DNA of 45,536 bases. Origin: Acidobacteriota bacterium (GTDB lineage: Bacteria > Acidobacteriota > Vicinamibacteria > Vicinamibacterales > UBA8438). Positions 19,433 to 27,824 of this stretch are shown piece by piece; the first letter of the stretch is position 1; each line of letters opens with the position of its first letter. The notes below the pieces were generated by a model. The model was not told where the DNA came from and did no database searches. It saw nothing but the letters and a program-made list of their open reading frames with translations. The stretch spans positions 1 to 45,536 of the forward strand of contig JAGWAJ010000001.1 of assembly GCA_021296475.1 (NCBI GenBank), in the 5' to 3' direction. A program made the position numbers and the translations under genes.

Positions 19433-20664
19433 CAGTCGGACCGGCCCAGCGCATCGATCGGGTCGAGCGCGGCCGCGCGGGCGGCCGGGTACAGCCCGAA
19501 AAAGAGTCCGACCACGGCGGTCAGCGTGATGGCGAGGATGACCGACCACGGCTGCACCGAGGCCGGAACCGGAGCGAAGCGGTCGAGGAGCAGTGCGGCG
19601 GCGGCGCCGAGAGCCGTCCCGGCGATCCCGCCCATCAGGGACAGCACGACCGATTCGGCGAGCATCTGGTTCAGGATGTCCTGCCGCCGGGCCCCGAGCG
19701 CCTTGCGCAGACCGATCTCCTTCGTCCGCTCCGAGACGGCCATCAGCATGATGTTCATGATGACGATACCGGCGACCACGAGGGCCAGGCCGACCACGCC
19801 GACCAGCACCGCGAAGATGCCCGCCGTCGCCTGGTTGAAGAGGCCGAGGGCCGTGTCGGAGGTCAGGATGCCGAAGTTGTCCTCCTCGGTCGCCTTCAGG
19901 CGTCGCTCGATGCGCAGCGCGAGGGTCGTCTCGCCGATGGCCGCGTCGACCTCGTCCGGGTCGCGCGGACGAATGCGCAGGTTCAACGAGGACCGGCTCC
20001 CGAAGAGCCGCTGGAACGCGCCGAGGGGGACGATGGCGAACTCGTCCTGCGACATGCCGAACATCGAGCCCTGCGGCCGGCTCACGCCCACGACGCGGAA
20101 CGGAACACCGCGGATCTTGATGGTCCGATCGACGGGATCCACCGCCGGGAACAGGCGGTCCGCGACGGCCCAGCCGATGACCGCCACGTTGCGTTTCCGC
20201 CGCACCTCGGTCGGCGTCAGCAGCCGGCCGGTCGCCGCGTTGAACGTCGGAAAGCGGCCGAACTCCTCGGTCACGCCCCGAACATTCACCGAATCGAGCA
20301 CGTGCTCGCGGTAGCGCACCTCGGCGTTCCGGTCCGCCTCGGCCATGACGGCGGTGACCGACGTCCCGAAGCGCCGGACGGCGTCGGCGTCGGCGAGCGT
20401 GATCCGCGGATGGCTCCGCGTCCGCTCCAGGTCCTCCTCGCTCATGACGAGGCCGCGCCGGTCGACCAGGAACGCGTCGGCGCCGATCTCCGACAGGATG
20501 ACCGTCCGGACCTCGTCGGTGATGCCCTGGATGAGCGACACCAGCGTGATGATCGACGTGATGGCGACGATGTTGCCGAGGATGGTGAGGAAGGACCGCA
20601 GCTTGTTGGCCCAGATCGCACTCCCGGCGACCCGCACCATCTCAAGGATCAGCATTGCGCGCAC
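19432..20664 (-). CDS. ABC transporter permease, MacB/FtsX type (first of pair)
   Basis: A 410-aa paralogue of the next gene, with the same layout: N-terminal membrane segment (ANKLRSFLTILGNIVAI), periplasmic domain with VAVIGWAVADRLFPAVDPVDR, and three C-terminal membrane segments with SERTKEIGLRKALGARRQDIL and GLYPAARAAALDPIDAL. The GTG at 20664 has a GGTGA element six bases upstream; an ATG three codons in (20655, MLILEMVRV) fits the family start equally well. It follows an hlyD-like gene after a 118-base gap that contains a palindromic repeat. No nucleotide-binding domain is present. Confidence 0.88.
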   Translation of the reverse strand: MRAMLILEMVRVAGSAIWANKLRSFLTILGNIVAITSIITLVSLIQGITDEVRTVILSEIGADAFLVDRRGLVMSEEDLERTRSHPRITLADADAVRRFGTSVTAVMAEADRNAEVRYREHVLDSVNVRGVTEEFGRFPTFNAATGRLLTPTEVRRKRNVAVIGWAVADRLFPAVDPVDRTIKIRGVPFRVVGVSRPQGSMFGMSQDEFAIVPLGAFQRLFGSRSSLNLRIRPRDPDEVDAAIGETTLALRIERRLKATEEDNFGILTSDTALGLFNQATAGIFAVLVGVVGLALVVAGIVIMNIMLMAVSERTKEIGLRKALGARRQDILNQMLAESVVLSLMGGIAGTALGAAAALLLDRFAPVPASVQPWSVILAITLTAVVGLFFGLYPAARAAALDPIDALGRSD

Positions 20665-20711
20665 TGGCGTTCACCGGGGGCATCGCAGCCCGCGCCGAGG
20701 TCCAATCGCGC

Positions 20712-20763
20712 CGTTCCGCGGCGCCGACTCCTGAGCGGGTTGGTTGGGCGCCAGACGGAGCCG
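20712..20763 (-). repeat. Palindromic dispersed repeat, copy B (hlyD-like gene 3' side)
   Basis: On the minus strand 20732-20712 reads AGGAGTCGGCGCCGCGGAACG, 19 of 21 matches to the rplB copy. On the plus strand 20718-20763 aligns without gaps to 3071-3116 (34 of 46 identical), sharing GACTCCTG, GGTTGGGCG and CGGAGCCG blocks. GCGCCG (20708-20713) and CGGCGC (20719-20724) form a hairpin. It sits 20-70 bases past the stop of the hlyD-like gene, on that gene's strand. Confidence 0.7.
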
Positions 20764-20782
20764 TACGGCGACGAATGGTCGG

Positions 20783-22096
20783 CTAGCGCTCGGCGACATC
20801 GACTGCGTCCCCGTCGGCCAGGTTGCGGACGACCTCGAACGGCCCCGTGACGACCAGATCGCCCTCGTCCAGGCCACTCAGCGCCTCGAAGTAGCGCTCG
20901 CCCGCGATGCCGGTCACTACGGGAGTGAAGTGGACGCGTCCCTGGCGCACGATGAACACGCCCTCGCGCTCCTCCCGCGTGCCGCTGCCGTCGGACGACG
21001 CCGCGGACGCCGGCGTCGAGAGGACGCCCGAGCCGGGCGGCGGCTCCGGCGGCACGATGTTGCCGGCCGCGTCGATCGTGACGTCCCGGACCGTCGTCGA
21101 CTGGATCGGTACCGACAGGGCGTCGGTTCGCGTCGCCGTCGTGATCTCGGCCGTGCAGGTGAAGCCGGGGCGCACGCCGGGCACGACGTCGTCGAGCGTC
21201 ACGACGACCAGGAAGTTGGTCGCCTCCTGTTGCGCGCTTCCGGCCGCGGCCTGGATCGGACTGTTGCCGATCTCGGTCACGCGGCCGGTGTACTGCCGGT
21301 CCGGAAGCGCGTCGATGGTGATCAGGGCCTCCTGGCCGAGCTGCACCGTCGGGATGTCGGTCTCGTCGACCTCGATCTCGGCCTCGAGGATGGAGAAGTC
21401 CGCGATGGTCAGCAGCACCGTGCCGGCGTTGTTCATGGTGCCGATGACGACCGTCTCGCCCTCCTCGATGTTGCGCCGGGTGACGATGCCGTCGATCGGC
21501 GAGGTAATCGTCACCTGCGTCAGGTCGTAGCGCGCGCTGTCGAGCGTGGCCTGTTCCTGGCGGATTCTCTGCGCCGCGGCCTCGACGTCCACCTCCCGCG
21601 CCCGCAGCTCCGTCTCGCGCAGCTCGACGTCGGCGACGGCCTGGTCGTAGATCTCGCGCGCGACGAGCCGCAGCGACCAGAGGTTCTCCTGGCGCTCGAG
21701 GTTCTCCTCGGCCAGATCCAGGTTGACCCGCGCCGTCTCGACCGCGACCTGCGCCGACCGGTAGGCCGACTCGGCCGCCTCGAGCACGGCTACGCCGCGG
21801 GTCACCTGGGCCTGCAGGTTCTCCGGGTCGATCTGCAGCAGGAACTCCCCGGCGGCGACGCGGTCGCCCTCGTCCACCGCGAGGCTCGTGACGCGGCCCA
21901 TCGTGCTGGCGCTCATGTCGACCGAGAGCTGCGGCTCGATGGTGCCCGGCGCCGACACGATCGCCTCGAGGGGCCGCCGGGCGATTGCCTCGACCTCCAC
22001 CTCCGGTGCGTCGGAGCGCGAAAACAGCAGGTTGACCGCCACGAGGGCGCCGGCGGTCAGGATTATGGCGCCGCCGATCAGAAGTTTCCTTGGCAT
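20783..22096 (-). CDS. HlyD/MacA-type periplasmic adaptor
   Basis: A 437-aa membrane-fusion protein that would bridge an inner-membrane transporter and an outer-membrane channel. The start MPRKLLIGGAIILTAGALVAVNLLF is a membrane anchor (read in part: LLIGGAIILTAGALVA). A biotinyl-lipoyl half-motif (VSAPGTIEP, GRVTSLAVDEGDRVAAGEFLLQI), a long coiled-coil (about residues 90-180) and the second half (ITSPIDGIVTRRNIEEGETV) follow, then a beta-barrel. It overlaps the yip1-like stop by one base. MacA-MacB pairs export antibiotics, lipids or peptides; the two permeases downstream are the likely partners. A Ser/Pro-rich stretch near residue 370 is unusual. Confidence 0.9.
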   Translation of the reverse strand: MPRKLLIGGAIILTAGALVAVNLLFSRSDAPEVEVEAIARRPLEAIVSAPGTIEPQLSVDMSASTMGRVTSLAVDEGDRVAAGEFLLQIDPENLQAQVTRGVAVLEAAESAYRSAQVAVETARVNLDLAEENLERQENLWSLRLVAREIYDQAVADVELRETELRAREVDVEAAAQRIRQEQATLDSARYDLTQVTITSPIDGIVTRRNIEEGETVVIGTMNNAGTVLLTIADFSILEAEIEVDETDIPTVQLGQEALITIDALPDRQYTGRVTEIGNSPIQAAAGSAQQEATNFLVVVTLDDVVPGVRPGFTCTAEITTATRTDALSVPIQSTTVRDVTIDAAGNIVPPEPPPGSGVLSTPASAASSDGSGTREEREGVFIVRQGRVHFTPVVTGIAGERYFEALSGLDEGDLVVTGPFEVVRNLADGDAVDVAER

Positions 22097-22824
22097 CAGA
22101 ACCCGAACGTCGTGCGCACGGCGGCGATGACGACCGCGATCGCGGCGTACACGACGAGGAGCGTGGTGGCGATTGGGCGCGTCTCGCGCCGCCACAGTAC
22201 GGCCAGACCGATGGACAGCACCATCAGCCACCACAGGTAGAAGAGGTCCACTCCGCTTAGCAGACGGTATACGAAGGACTCGCCGTCGAGCATCGGGACG
22301 AAGGCAGCCAGGGTGGTCGGAGGCAGGATCGACTCCCGGGCATAGTTCAGCGGGACCACGAACACCTGCTGCAGGGCGAAGATCACGCCGGCGTGGGCGA
22401 CCACGGCCAGCATCTGCACGAAGGTGGTCTGCGCCCCGAGGAAGCCGGAGCCGACGCCGTACAGGATCCCGGCCAGGATCAGGCAGGCGATGGGAATCCC
22501 CACCAGCGTCGTGCCGAGCGTCATGTACGGCGCGACGGCCAGACCCTGCTCGAACTGCTCCTCCATCTCGGCCGTGATCGTCACGCCGAACGCCTCCACC
22601 GAGTTTCGCTGCTGCTCGATCAGCTGGCGCTGGGCGAAGTCGGTGTCTACGAGCGCGGCGCTCAGGACCGCCACAATCACCACCGACACGGCCAGGATGC
22701 CGATCCAGCGCGGTTCCGCGACAACGTGCTCGAACGTCGCCCGAGGCGCGGTGATCACGCCCAGCCCCCGGCCGATCAGCCCGGGACGCTCCTCTGCCGA
22801 TGACGCTTCAGGTGCGGTCGACAT
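22096..22824 (-). CDS. Yip1-family membrane protein
   Basis: A 242-aa protein with about five hydrophobic segments and the Yip1-domain look: an N-terminal GVITAPRATFEHVVAEPRWIG leading into the first membrane segment, then ILAGILYGVGSGFLG and a C-terminal FYLWWLMVLSIGLAVL. Yip1-type proteins in bacteria are poorly characterised. The ATG at 22824 (MSTAPEASS) has GGAGG 11 bases upstream; an ATG at 22866 would add 14 residues. It is first in the operon with the HlyD-like adaptor and permeases, which suggests a membrane role in the same export system, but this is inference. Confidence 0.8.
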   Translation of the reverse strand: MSTAPEASSAEERPGLIGRGLGVITAPRATFEHVVAEPRWIGILAVSVVIVAVLSAALVDTDFAQRQLIEQQRNSVEAFGVTITAEMEEQFEQGLAVAPYMTLGTTLVGIPIACLILAGILYGVGSGFLGAQTTFVQMLAVVAHAGVIFALQQVFVVPLNYARESILPPTTLAAFVPMLDGESFVYRLLSGVDLFYLWWLMVLSIGLAVLWRRETRPIATTLLVVYAAIAVVIAAVRTTFGF

Positions 22825-22916
22825 CTCTGTTCCAGCCTCCGGGAATTCTACCGCGAACGCCGGCATCCGGTTGATACGAGGGTACTTGCGCAGAAGTTCA
22901 TCCGGGGTCCACTCGC

Positions 22917-22945
22917 TTGACAGCCCGGATCGCGTTGACTAGAGT
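22917..22945 (+). promoter_or_regulatory. Predicted sigma70 promoter next to the arginine decarboxylase start
   Basis: TTGACA (22917-22922, perfect -35), a 17-base spacer and TAGAGT (22940-22945). Transcription would begin at about 22952, only some 5 bases before the GTG at 22957 or 14 before the TTG at 22966, so the transcript would be leaderless or nearly so. No ribosome-binding site is seen. Confidence 0.6.
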
Positions 22946-22956
22946 CCCGCAGCGAA

Positions 22957-23508
22957 GTGCTTGGCTTGGTCCCCACGGAGCTCTTTTTCACGAAGGGCGT
23001 CGGAGAACACAGAGAGAAGCTGACATCGTTCGAGCTCGCCCTCCGGTCGGCCGGCATCGCCGCTTGCAACGTGGTCCGCGTGTCGAGCATCTTCCCTCCC
23101 GGCTGCAAGATTCTCTCCCGCGACGAGGGCGCCCGCCGTCTGAGCCCGGGCCAGGTGACCTTTGTCGTCATGTCGGAGGCGGCCACTCGCGAGCCGCACC
23201 GGCTGATTGCCGCCAGTGTCGGAGTGGCGGTTCCCCGGGACCCCACGCTGTACGGCTACCTGTCGGAGCATCACAGCTTCGGCGAGGATGAGGAAACCGC
23301 GGGCGACTACGCCGAGGATCTGGCGGCGGAGATGCTGGCCACCACCCTCGGACTGAAGTTCGACCCCGAGAAGAGCTGGGACGAGAACAAGGAAGTCTGG
23401 CAGCTCTCCGACAAGATCGTCCACACGCGGAACATCACGCAGACCGCCGTCGGCCATCGGCAGGGGTTGTGGACCACCGTCGTCGCCGCCGCGGTCATGG
23501 TCGGCTGA
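22957..23508 (+). CDS. Pyruvoyl-dependent arginine decarboxylase
   Basis: Converts arginine to agmatine and CO2, the first step of one polyamine route. The family self-cleaves at a Ser-Ser bond and turns the second Ser into a pyruvoyl group; that site is RVSSIFPPGCKI (S43-S44). FFTKGVGEHREKLTSFELALR, then LSPGQVTFVVMSEA and SVGVAVP, match bacterial members. Length is 183 aa from GTG 22957; a TTG at 22966 would give MVPTELFFTKG, which resembles homologue starts better. No agmatinase or agmatine deiminase gene is nearby. It is divergent from the yip1-like gene. Confidence 0.88.
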   Translation: MLGLVPTELFFTKGVGEHREKLTSFELALRSAGIAACNVVRVSSIFPPGCKILSRDEGARRLSPGQVTFVVMSEAATREPHRLIAASVGVAVPRDPTLYGYLSEHHSFGEDEETAGDYAEDLAAEMLATTLGLKFDPEKSWDENKEVWQLSDKIVHTRNITQTAVGHRQGLWTTVVAAAVMVG

Positions 23509-23694
23509 GGCCGCGCCCCCCGCAACCCGCGTTTCCCTGTTTCCTCCCGTGGCGAACCGGACGTCTGTCGACCGCTCCGTCCGGCCGGACCGCTTCGTTC
23601 TGGCAGCGACTTTGCTCCCCCCGTCGGTCGACGGTGCCGAGGAGGTCGGGAACCGCCGGCCCTCCGTTGCGGCGCTCGGTGAGGACGCCCGATC

Positions 23695-25482
23695 ATGCCC
23701 GCTCGACTCGGGGAGCTGCTCGTCGCGCAGAAGAGCGTCAGCCCGGATCAGGTCCAGGCGGCGCTCGCGTCCCAGAAGGTGAACGGGGGCCGATTCGGCC
23801 TCAATCTGGTCGAGCTGGGCTTCGCCACCCGGGACGAGGTCGGCGCCCTGCTGAGCCGGCAGCACGGCGTGCCGTCGATCGCCCTGAGCCGGTTCGACAT
23901 CGACCCTCACGTCATCAGCCTCGTGCCGGGCGACCTCGCCCGCGCCCACCAGGTCGTGCCGGTCGATCGATCCGATTCGGTCCTGGTCGTCGCGGCGGTG
24001 GACCCCGCGAGCGCGCGCGCCCTGGAGGAGGTCGCCCGCGCCACCGGGTGCACGGTCAAGCCGGTCGTGGCGGCCGAGGTCGAGATGCGCGGGGCCCTCG
24101 CCCGCTACTACCAGGGCGCTGCCCCCCGGGTCGCGCCGGCTGCCGGCGTCGATCCGCGGCCCGACGACGGGAAGAACGGCAGGGGCGCCGGGTCGCGGGA
24201 GCGGGACCGCCATCCCTTCGCGCGCGGCCTCGACCCGCCCGCGCGCGGCCTCGACCCGCCCGGGCGCGATGCCCGAGGGGGCGGCGTCGCGGCGGAGACG
24301 CCGGCTGACGAGGCCCCCGTGGTGAGGTTCGTCAACGTGGTCCTCGCCTCGGCGATCCAGAAGGGCGCGAGCGACATCCACATCGAGCCCTACGAGAACG
24401 ACCTGCGGATCCGGTACCGCGTCGACGGCGTGCTGCAGCACGCGCTGGCGCCGCCGCCGGCGATGCGGGACGCGATCACTTCTCGCGTCAAGGTGATGGC
24501 CAAGCTCGACATCGCGGAGCGGCGGCTCCCGCAGGACGGCCGCATCCGGATCCGCGGCGGCGAGGTCGGCGCGGAACGGGAGATCGATCTCCGGGTGTCG
24601 TGCCTGCCGACGCTGTTCGGCGAGAAGATCGTGCTGCGGCTGCTCGATCGGGCCCACCTGGCGCTCGACCTGACGCGGCTGGGCTTCGAGCCGGCGGCGC
24701 TCGCCCGCTTCGAGGCGAGCATCCGGCGGCCCTGGGGCATGGTGCTGGTGACCGGGCCGACCGGCAGCGGCAAGACCAGCACGCTCTACTCGTCCATCGC
24801 CCGGATCAACAAGCCCGACACGAACATCCTGACCGCCGAGGACCCGGTCGAGTTCAACCTGAGCGGGGTCAACCAGGTGCCGATCCGCGAGGCGATCGGC
24901 CTGACGTTCGCCGCGGCGCTCCGGGCGTTCCTGCGCCAGGATCCCAACGTCGTTCTCGTCGGCGAGATACGTGACGTCGACACGGCCGAGATCGCCGTCA
25001 AGGCGGCGCTGACGGGGCACCTGGTGTTGTCGACGCTGCACACCAACGACGCCCCGAGCACCATCATCCGCCTCGTCGACATGGGCATGGAGCCGTTCCT
25101 GGTCGCCGGTGCGGTCACGCTCATCTGCGCGCAGAGACTGGTGCGGCGCGTCTGCGCGCGCTGCAGCGAGCCGGATGCGCGGCCGGTCACCGCTCTGGCC
25201 GATCTCGGGTTCGACGCCGCGGAGGCCGCCGCCGTGGTCCCGCGCCGCGGCAGCGGATGCGACGCCTGCAGCGGCACGGGCTATCGCGGCCGGTTGGGAC
25301 TCTACGAGGTGATGGAGGTGACGGACTCGCTGCGCAGCCTGATTCTCGCCGGCGCACCGGCCGGCGACCTGCGCCGGCAGGCCGTCGAGGAGGGCATGGT
25401 GACGCTGCGGCAGAGCGGGCTGAGCAAGATCGCCCAGGGGGTCACCACAATCGACGAGGTGTCGCGCGAGACCGTGCGCTGA
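23695..25482 (+). CDS. pilB: Type IV pilus assembly / type II secretion ATPase
   Basis: A 595-aa AAA-like hexameric ATPase that powers pilus extension or pseudopilus assembly. The N-terminal GspE/MshEN domain starts MPARLGELLVAQ with repeats of (E/D)Q and LxxLGF type. The core has SDIHIEPYENDLRIRYRVDG, Walker A GPTGSGKTSTLY, Asp box TAEDPVEFN, Walker B VVLVGEIRD and His box LSTLHTNDAPST. A C-terminal zinc site (CARC, CDAC) is intact, typical of PilB/GspE and not PilT. The linker near residue 180 contains a tandem ARGLDPP pair from a 21-bp duplication. GAGGA lies nine bases before the ATG. Confidence 0.94.
   Translation: MPARLGELLVAQKSVSPDQVQAALASQKVNGGRFGLNLVELGFATRDEVGALLSRQHGVPSIALSRFDIDPHVISLVPGDLARAHQVVPVDRSDSVLVVAAVDPASARALEEVARATGCTVKPVVAAEVEMRGALARYYQGAAPRVAPAAGVDPRPDDGKNGRGAGSRERDRHPFARGLDPPARGLDPPGRDARGGGVAAETPADEAPVVRFVNVVLASAIQKGASDIHIEPYENDLRIRYRVDGVLQHALAPPPAMRDAITSRVKVMAKLDIAERRLPQDGRIRIRGGEVGAEREIDLRVSCLPTLFGEKIVLRLLDRAHLALDLTRLGFEPAALARFEASIRRPWGMVLVTGPTGSGKTSTLYSSIARINKPDTNILTAEDPVEFNLSGVNQVPIREAIGLTFAAALRAFLRQDPNVVLVGEIRDVDTAEIAVKAALTGHLVLSTLHTNDAPSTIIRLVDMGMEPFLVAGAVTLICAQRLVRRVCARCSEPDARPVTALADLGFDAAEAAAVVPRRGSGCDACSGTGYRGRLGLYEVMEVTDSLRSLILAGAPAGDLRRQAVEEGMVTLRQSGLSKIAQGVTTIDEVSRETVR
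24220..24261 (+). repeat. Tandem 21-bp duplication in the pilB linker
   Basis: 24220-24240 and 24241-24261 are identical 21-base units (GCGCGCGGCC then TCGACCCGCCC). They are in frame and encode ARGLDPP twice in the low-complexity linker between the N-terminal domain and the ATPase core. A recent slippage event is the simplest explanation. Confidence 0.85.
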
Positions 25483-25500
25483 GGAAGGGGACGCGATTCG

Positions 25501-26634
25501 ATGGCGGCGACACTTCCGGAGCTGCTCGCGCGCACGGCCGAGCGCGGCGGATCGGACCTGCATCTCACGGCCCACGCGCCGCCGCACGTGCGGATCGACG
25601 GCGAGCTGCGCTGCCAGGAGGACCTCGATCCGCTCTCCGAGACGCGGGCGAGGCAGCTCGTGTACAGCCTGCTGACGGTCGCGCAGCGAGAGCGGTTCGA
25701 AGCCACGATGGAGCTCGACGCCGGGCTCGACGTCCCCGGTGTCGGGCGCGTCCGGTGCAACGCCTTCCGGCAGCGGGGGGCGGTGGCGGCCGCGTACCGG
25801 CTGATTCCGGGGAGCATCCCGGATCTGGAGCGGCTCGACCTTCCTCCGGCGGTCGCCGGCTTCACCCGCCTGGCGCACGGCCTGGTTCTGGTGACCGGGG
25901 CCACGGGAAGCGGCAAGAGCACGACGCTCGCCGCGCTGGTCGACCGGGTCAACCGGGAGCGCCGGGCGCACATCCTGACGATCGAGGATCCCATCGAGTA
26001 CGTGCACCCGCACCGCCGCTGCCTCGTCAACCAGCGAGAGCTGCAGGCGGACACCGGCGGCTTCGCGGCGGCCCTGCGGGCGGCGCTGCGCGAGGACCCG
26101 GACGTGGTGCTGATCGGCGAGATGCGGGACCTGGAGACCGTCGAAGCGGCGCTGCGGATCGCGGAGACGGGGCACCTCACGCTGGCGACCCTGCACACGA
26201 GCTCCGCCGTCCAGACCGTCACCCGCATCATCGACGTATTCCCCCCGCACCGGCAGGCCCAGGTCCGCACGCAACTCTCCCTGGTACTGGCCGGCGTCGT
26301 CTGCCAGACGCTGGTGCCGGTGGTCGAGGGACCGGGCCGGGTCTGCGCGGCCGAGGTCCTGACGCCGACCCTCGCGATCCGGAACCTGATTCGGGAGGAC
26401 AAGCTGCACCAGGTGTACTCGGCGATGCAGGCGGGACAGGAGCGCCTCGGGATGCAGACCATGAACCAGGCCCTCGCGCGCCTCCATGCCCGCGGCCGCA
26501 TCGCGCCGGAGCAGGCGCTGGCGCGGTCGCCGCACGGGGACGAGCTGCGCGCGCTGCTCGGCCGGGGCGATTCTCGATTCGACGAGGGCCGGCCGGGAGC
26601 CCGGCGTCACCCGGGCGCGGGAGCGGCGCGTTGA
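25501..26634 (+). CDS. pilT: Twitching-motility retraction ATPase PilT
   Basis: A 377-aa hexameric ATPase for pilus retraction. PilT-type markers are GGSDLHLTAHAPPHVRIDGEL, Walker A GATGSGKSTTLAAL, IEDPIEYVH, Walker B VVLIGEMRDLET, LATLHTSSAVQTVTRIIDVFP and the AIRNLIRE box needed for retraction in studied PilT proteins. It lacks the zinc cysteines of PilB. The ending is a variable Arg/Gly-rich tail. It lies 18 bases after pilB; an AGGAAGG element precedes the ATG. Confidence 0.93.
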   Translation: MAATLPELLARTAERGGSDLHLTAHAPPHVRIDGELRCQEDLDPLSETRARQLVYSLLTVAQRERFEATMELDAGLDVPGVGRVRCNAFRQRGAVAAAYRLIPGSIPDLERLDLPPAVAGFTRLAHGLVLVTGATGSGKSTTLAALVDRVNRERRAHILTIEDPIEYVHPHRRCLVNQRELQADTGGFAAALRAALREDPDVVLIGEMRDLETVEAALRIAETGHLTLATLHTSSAVQTVTRIIDVFPPHRQAQVRTQLSLVLAGVVCQTLVPVVEGPGRVCAAEVLTPTLAIRNLIREDKLHQVYSAMQAGQERLGMQTMNQALARLHARGRIAPEQALARSPHGDELRALLGRGDSRFDEGRPGARRHPGAGAAR

Positions 26635-26642
26635 ACCGGGTG

Positions 26643-27785
26643 ATGCGCGCTCCGTTCACGTCTCGGGCGCGGGGAGCCGTCGCCGCCGGCGGGGCGCCGG
26701 AGGCGCCGCGCGGCTTGTCGCTCCGCATCCCGTCCTGGCGACCGTCGGGCGTACCCGCCCGCAGCCTCGCCGTCTTCACCCGGCAGTTCGCCACGATGAT
26801 GGACGCCGGGGTGCCGCTGGTGCAGTGTCTCGGGGTTCTCGGGGAGCAGGAGAAAGGCCCCCGCCTCCGAGGCGCGATCCTCGCCGTGCGTGCAGAGGTG
26901 GAGGGTGGATCCGGGCTTGCGGACGCCATGCGCCGCCACCCGGACGCCTTCGACGGGCTCTACACCAACATGATCGCCGCGGGCGAGTCCGGCGGCATCC
27001 TCGACACCATCCTGAAGCGGCTCGCGGCGTGCATCGAGACCAACGTGAAGCTGCGCCGGCAGGTCCGTTCCGCGCTGACCTATCCGGTCGCCGTGGTCGC
27101 GATCGCGGCGGCGGTCGTGGGGGTGATTCTCTGGAAGGTGATTCCGACCTTCGCCGTGCTGTTCGAGGGGGTCGGCGCCACGCTGCCGCTGCCGACCCGG
27201 CTGGTCATCGCCGCCAGCGATTCGCTCGTCGCGCTGCTCCCGGCGATCGCGGCGGCGGGGCTCGGCGGCTCGGCGGCGCTGCGGTGGTTCCGGACCACCC
27301 GCCGCGGGCGACGCCTGGGCGACGCCGCGATGCTCCGTGCACCGGTCGTGGGCGCGATCCTCCGCAAGATTGCCGTGGCGCGATTCTGCCGCACGTTGTC
27401 GGCGCTCTTCGGCTCGGGCGTTCCGATACTCGAGGGGTTGGCGATCACGGCCGGGACGGCCGGCAACGCGGTGGTCGAGGAAGCCGTCATGACCACGCGG
27501 GCGGCGGTCGAGCGCGGCGAGTCGATGTCCGGCCCCATGCGCGCCACCGGCGTGTTCCCGGTCTCGGTCGTGCATATGATCGATGTGGGCGAGACGACCG
27601 GCGCGCTCGACGCGATGCTGGCGAAGGTGGCCGACATCTGCGAAGAGGACGTCGATGCAGCCGTGGCGGGGCTGATGACGCTGCTCGAGCCGATCCTGAT
27701 CGCCCTGCTCGGCGTGGTGGTCGGAGGCATCGTCGTCGCGATGTACCTGCCGATCTTCGATCTCATCGGCGAGCTGGCCCGCTGA
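26643..27785 (+). CDS. pilC: Type IV pilus inner-membrane platform protein PilC
   Basis: A 380-aa GspF-type protein that anchors the ATPase and passes pilins into the fibre. Two GspF domains are visible: ARSLAVFTRQFATMMDAGVPLVQ ... GGILDTILKRLA near the start and KIAVARFCRTLSALFGSGVPILEGL ... MIDVGETTGALDAML later, with membrane stretches PVAVVAIAAAVVGVILWKV and LEPILIALLGVVVGGIVVA. ATG 26643 follows pilT by eight bases; an in-frame GTG (26640) and TTG (26631) are alternatives, and no clear ribosome-binding site decides. Confidence 0.92.
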   Translation: MRAPFTSRARGAVAAGGAPEAPRGLSLRIPSWRPSGVPARSLAVFTRQFATMMDAGVPLVQCLGVLGEQEKGPRLRGAILAVRAEVEGGSGLADAMRRHPDAFDGLYTNMIAAGESGGILDTILKRLAACIETNVKLRRQVRSALTYPVAVVAIAAAVVGVILWKVIPTFAVLFEGVGATLPLPTRLVIAASDSLVALLPAIAAAGLGGSAALRWFRTTRRGRRLGDAAMLRAPVVGAILRKIAVARFCRTLSALFGSGVPILEGLAITAGTAGNAVVEEAVMTTRAAVERGESMSGPMRATGVFPVSVVHMIDVGETTGALDAMLAKVADICEEDVDAAVAGLMTLLEPILIALLGVVVGGIVVAMYLPIFDLIGELAR

Positions 27786-27824
27786 ACGCGCGTCCGAACC
27801 AACCAGGAACAGGGAGGGGAGAGC

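Noticed and set aside
23579-23590. 12-base palindrome GTCCGGCCGGAC before pilB
   Set aside because: Short GC palindromes are expected often in DNA of this composition, and no second copy, T-run or promoter is associated.
22939-26610. A minus-strand open frame of 1223 codons opposite the decarboxylase, pilB and pilT
   Set aside because: It is the mirror of three well-identified genes; its composition is typical of GC-rich shadow frames and no motif is recognisable.
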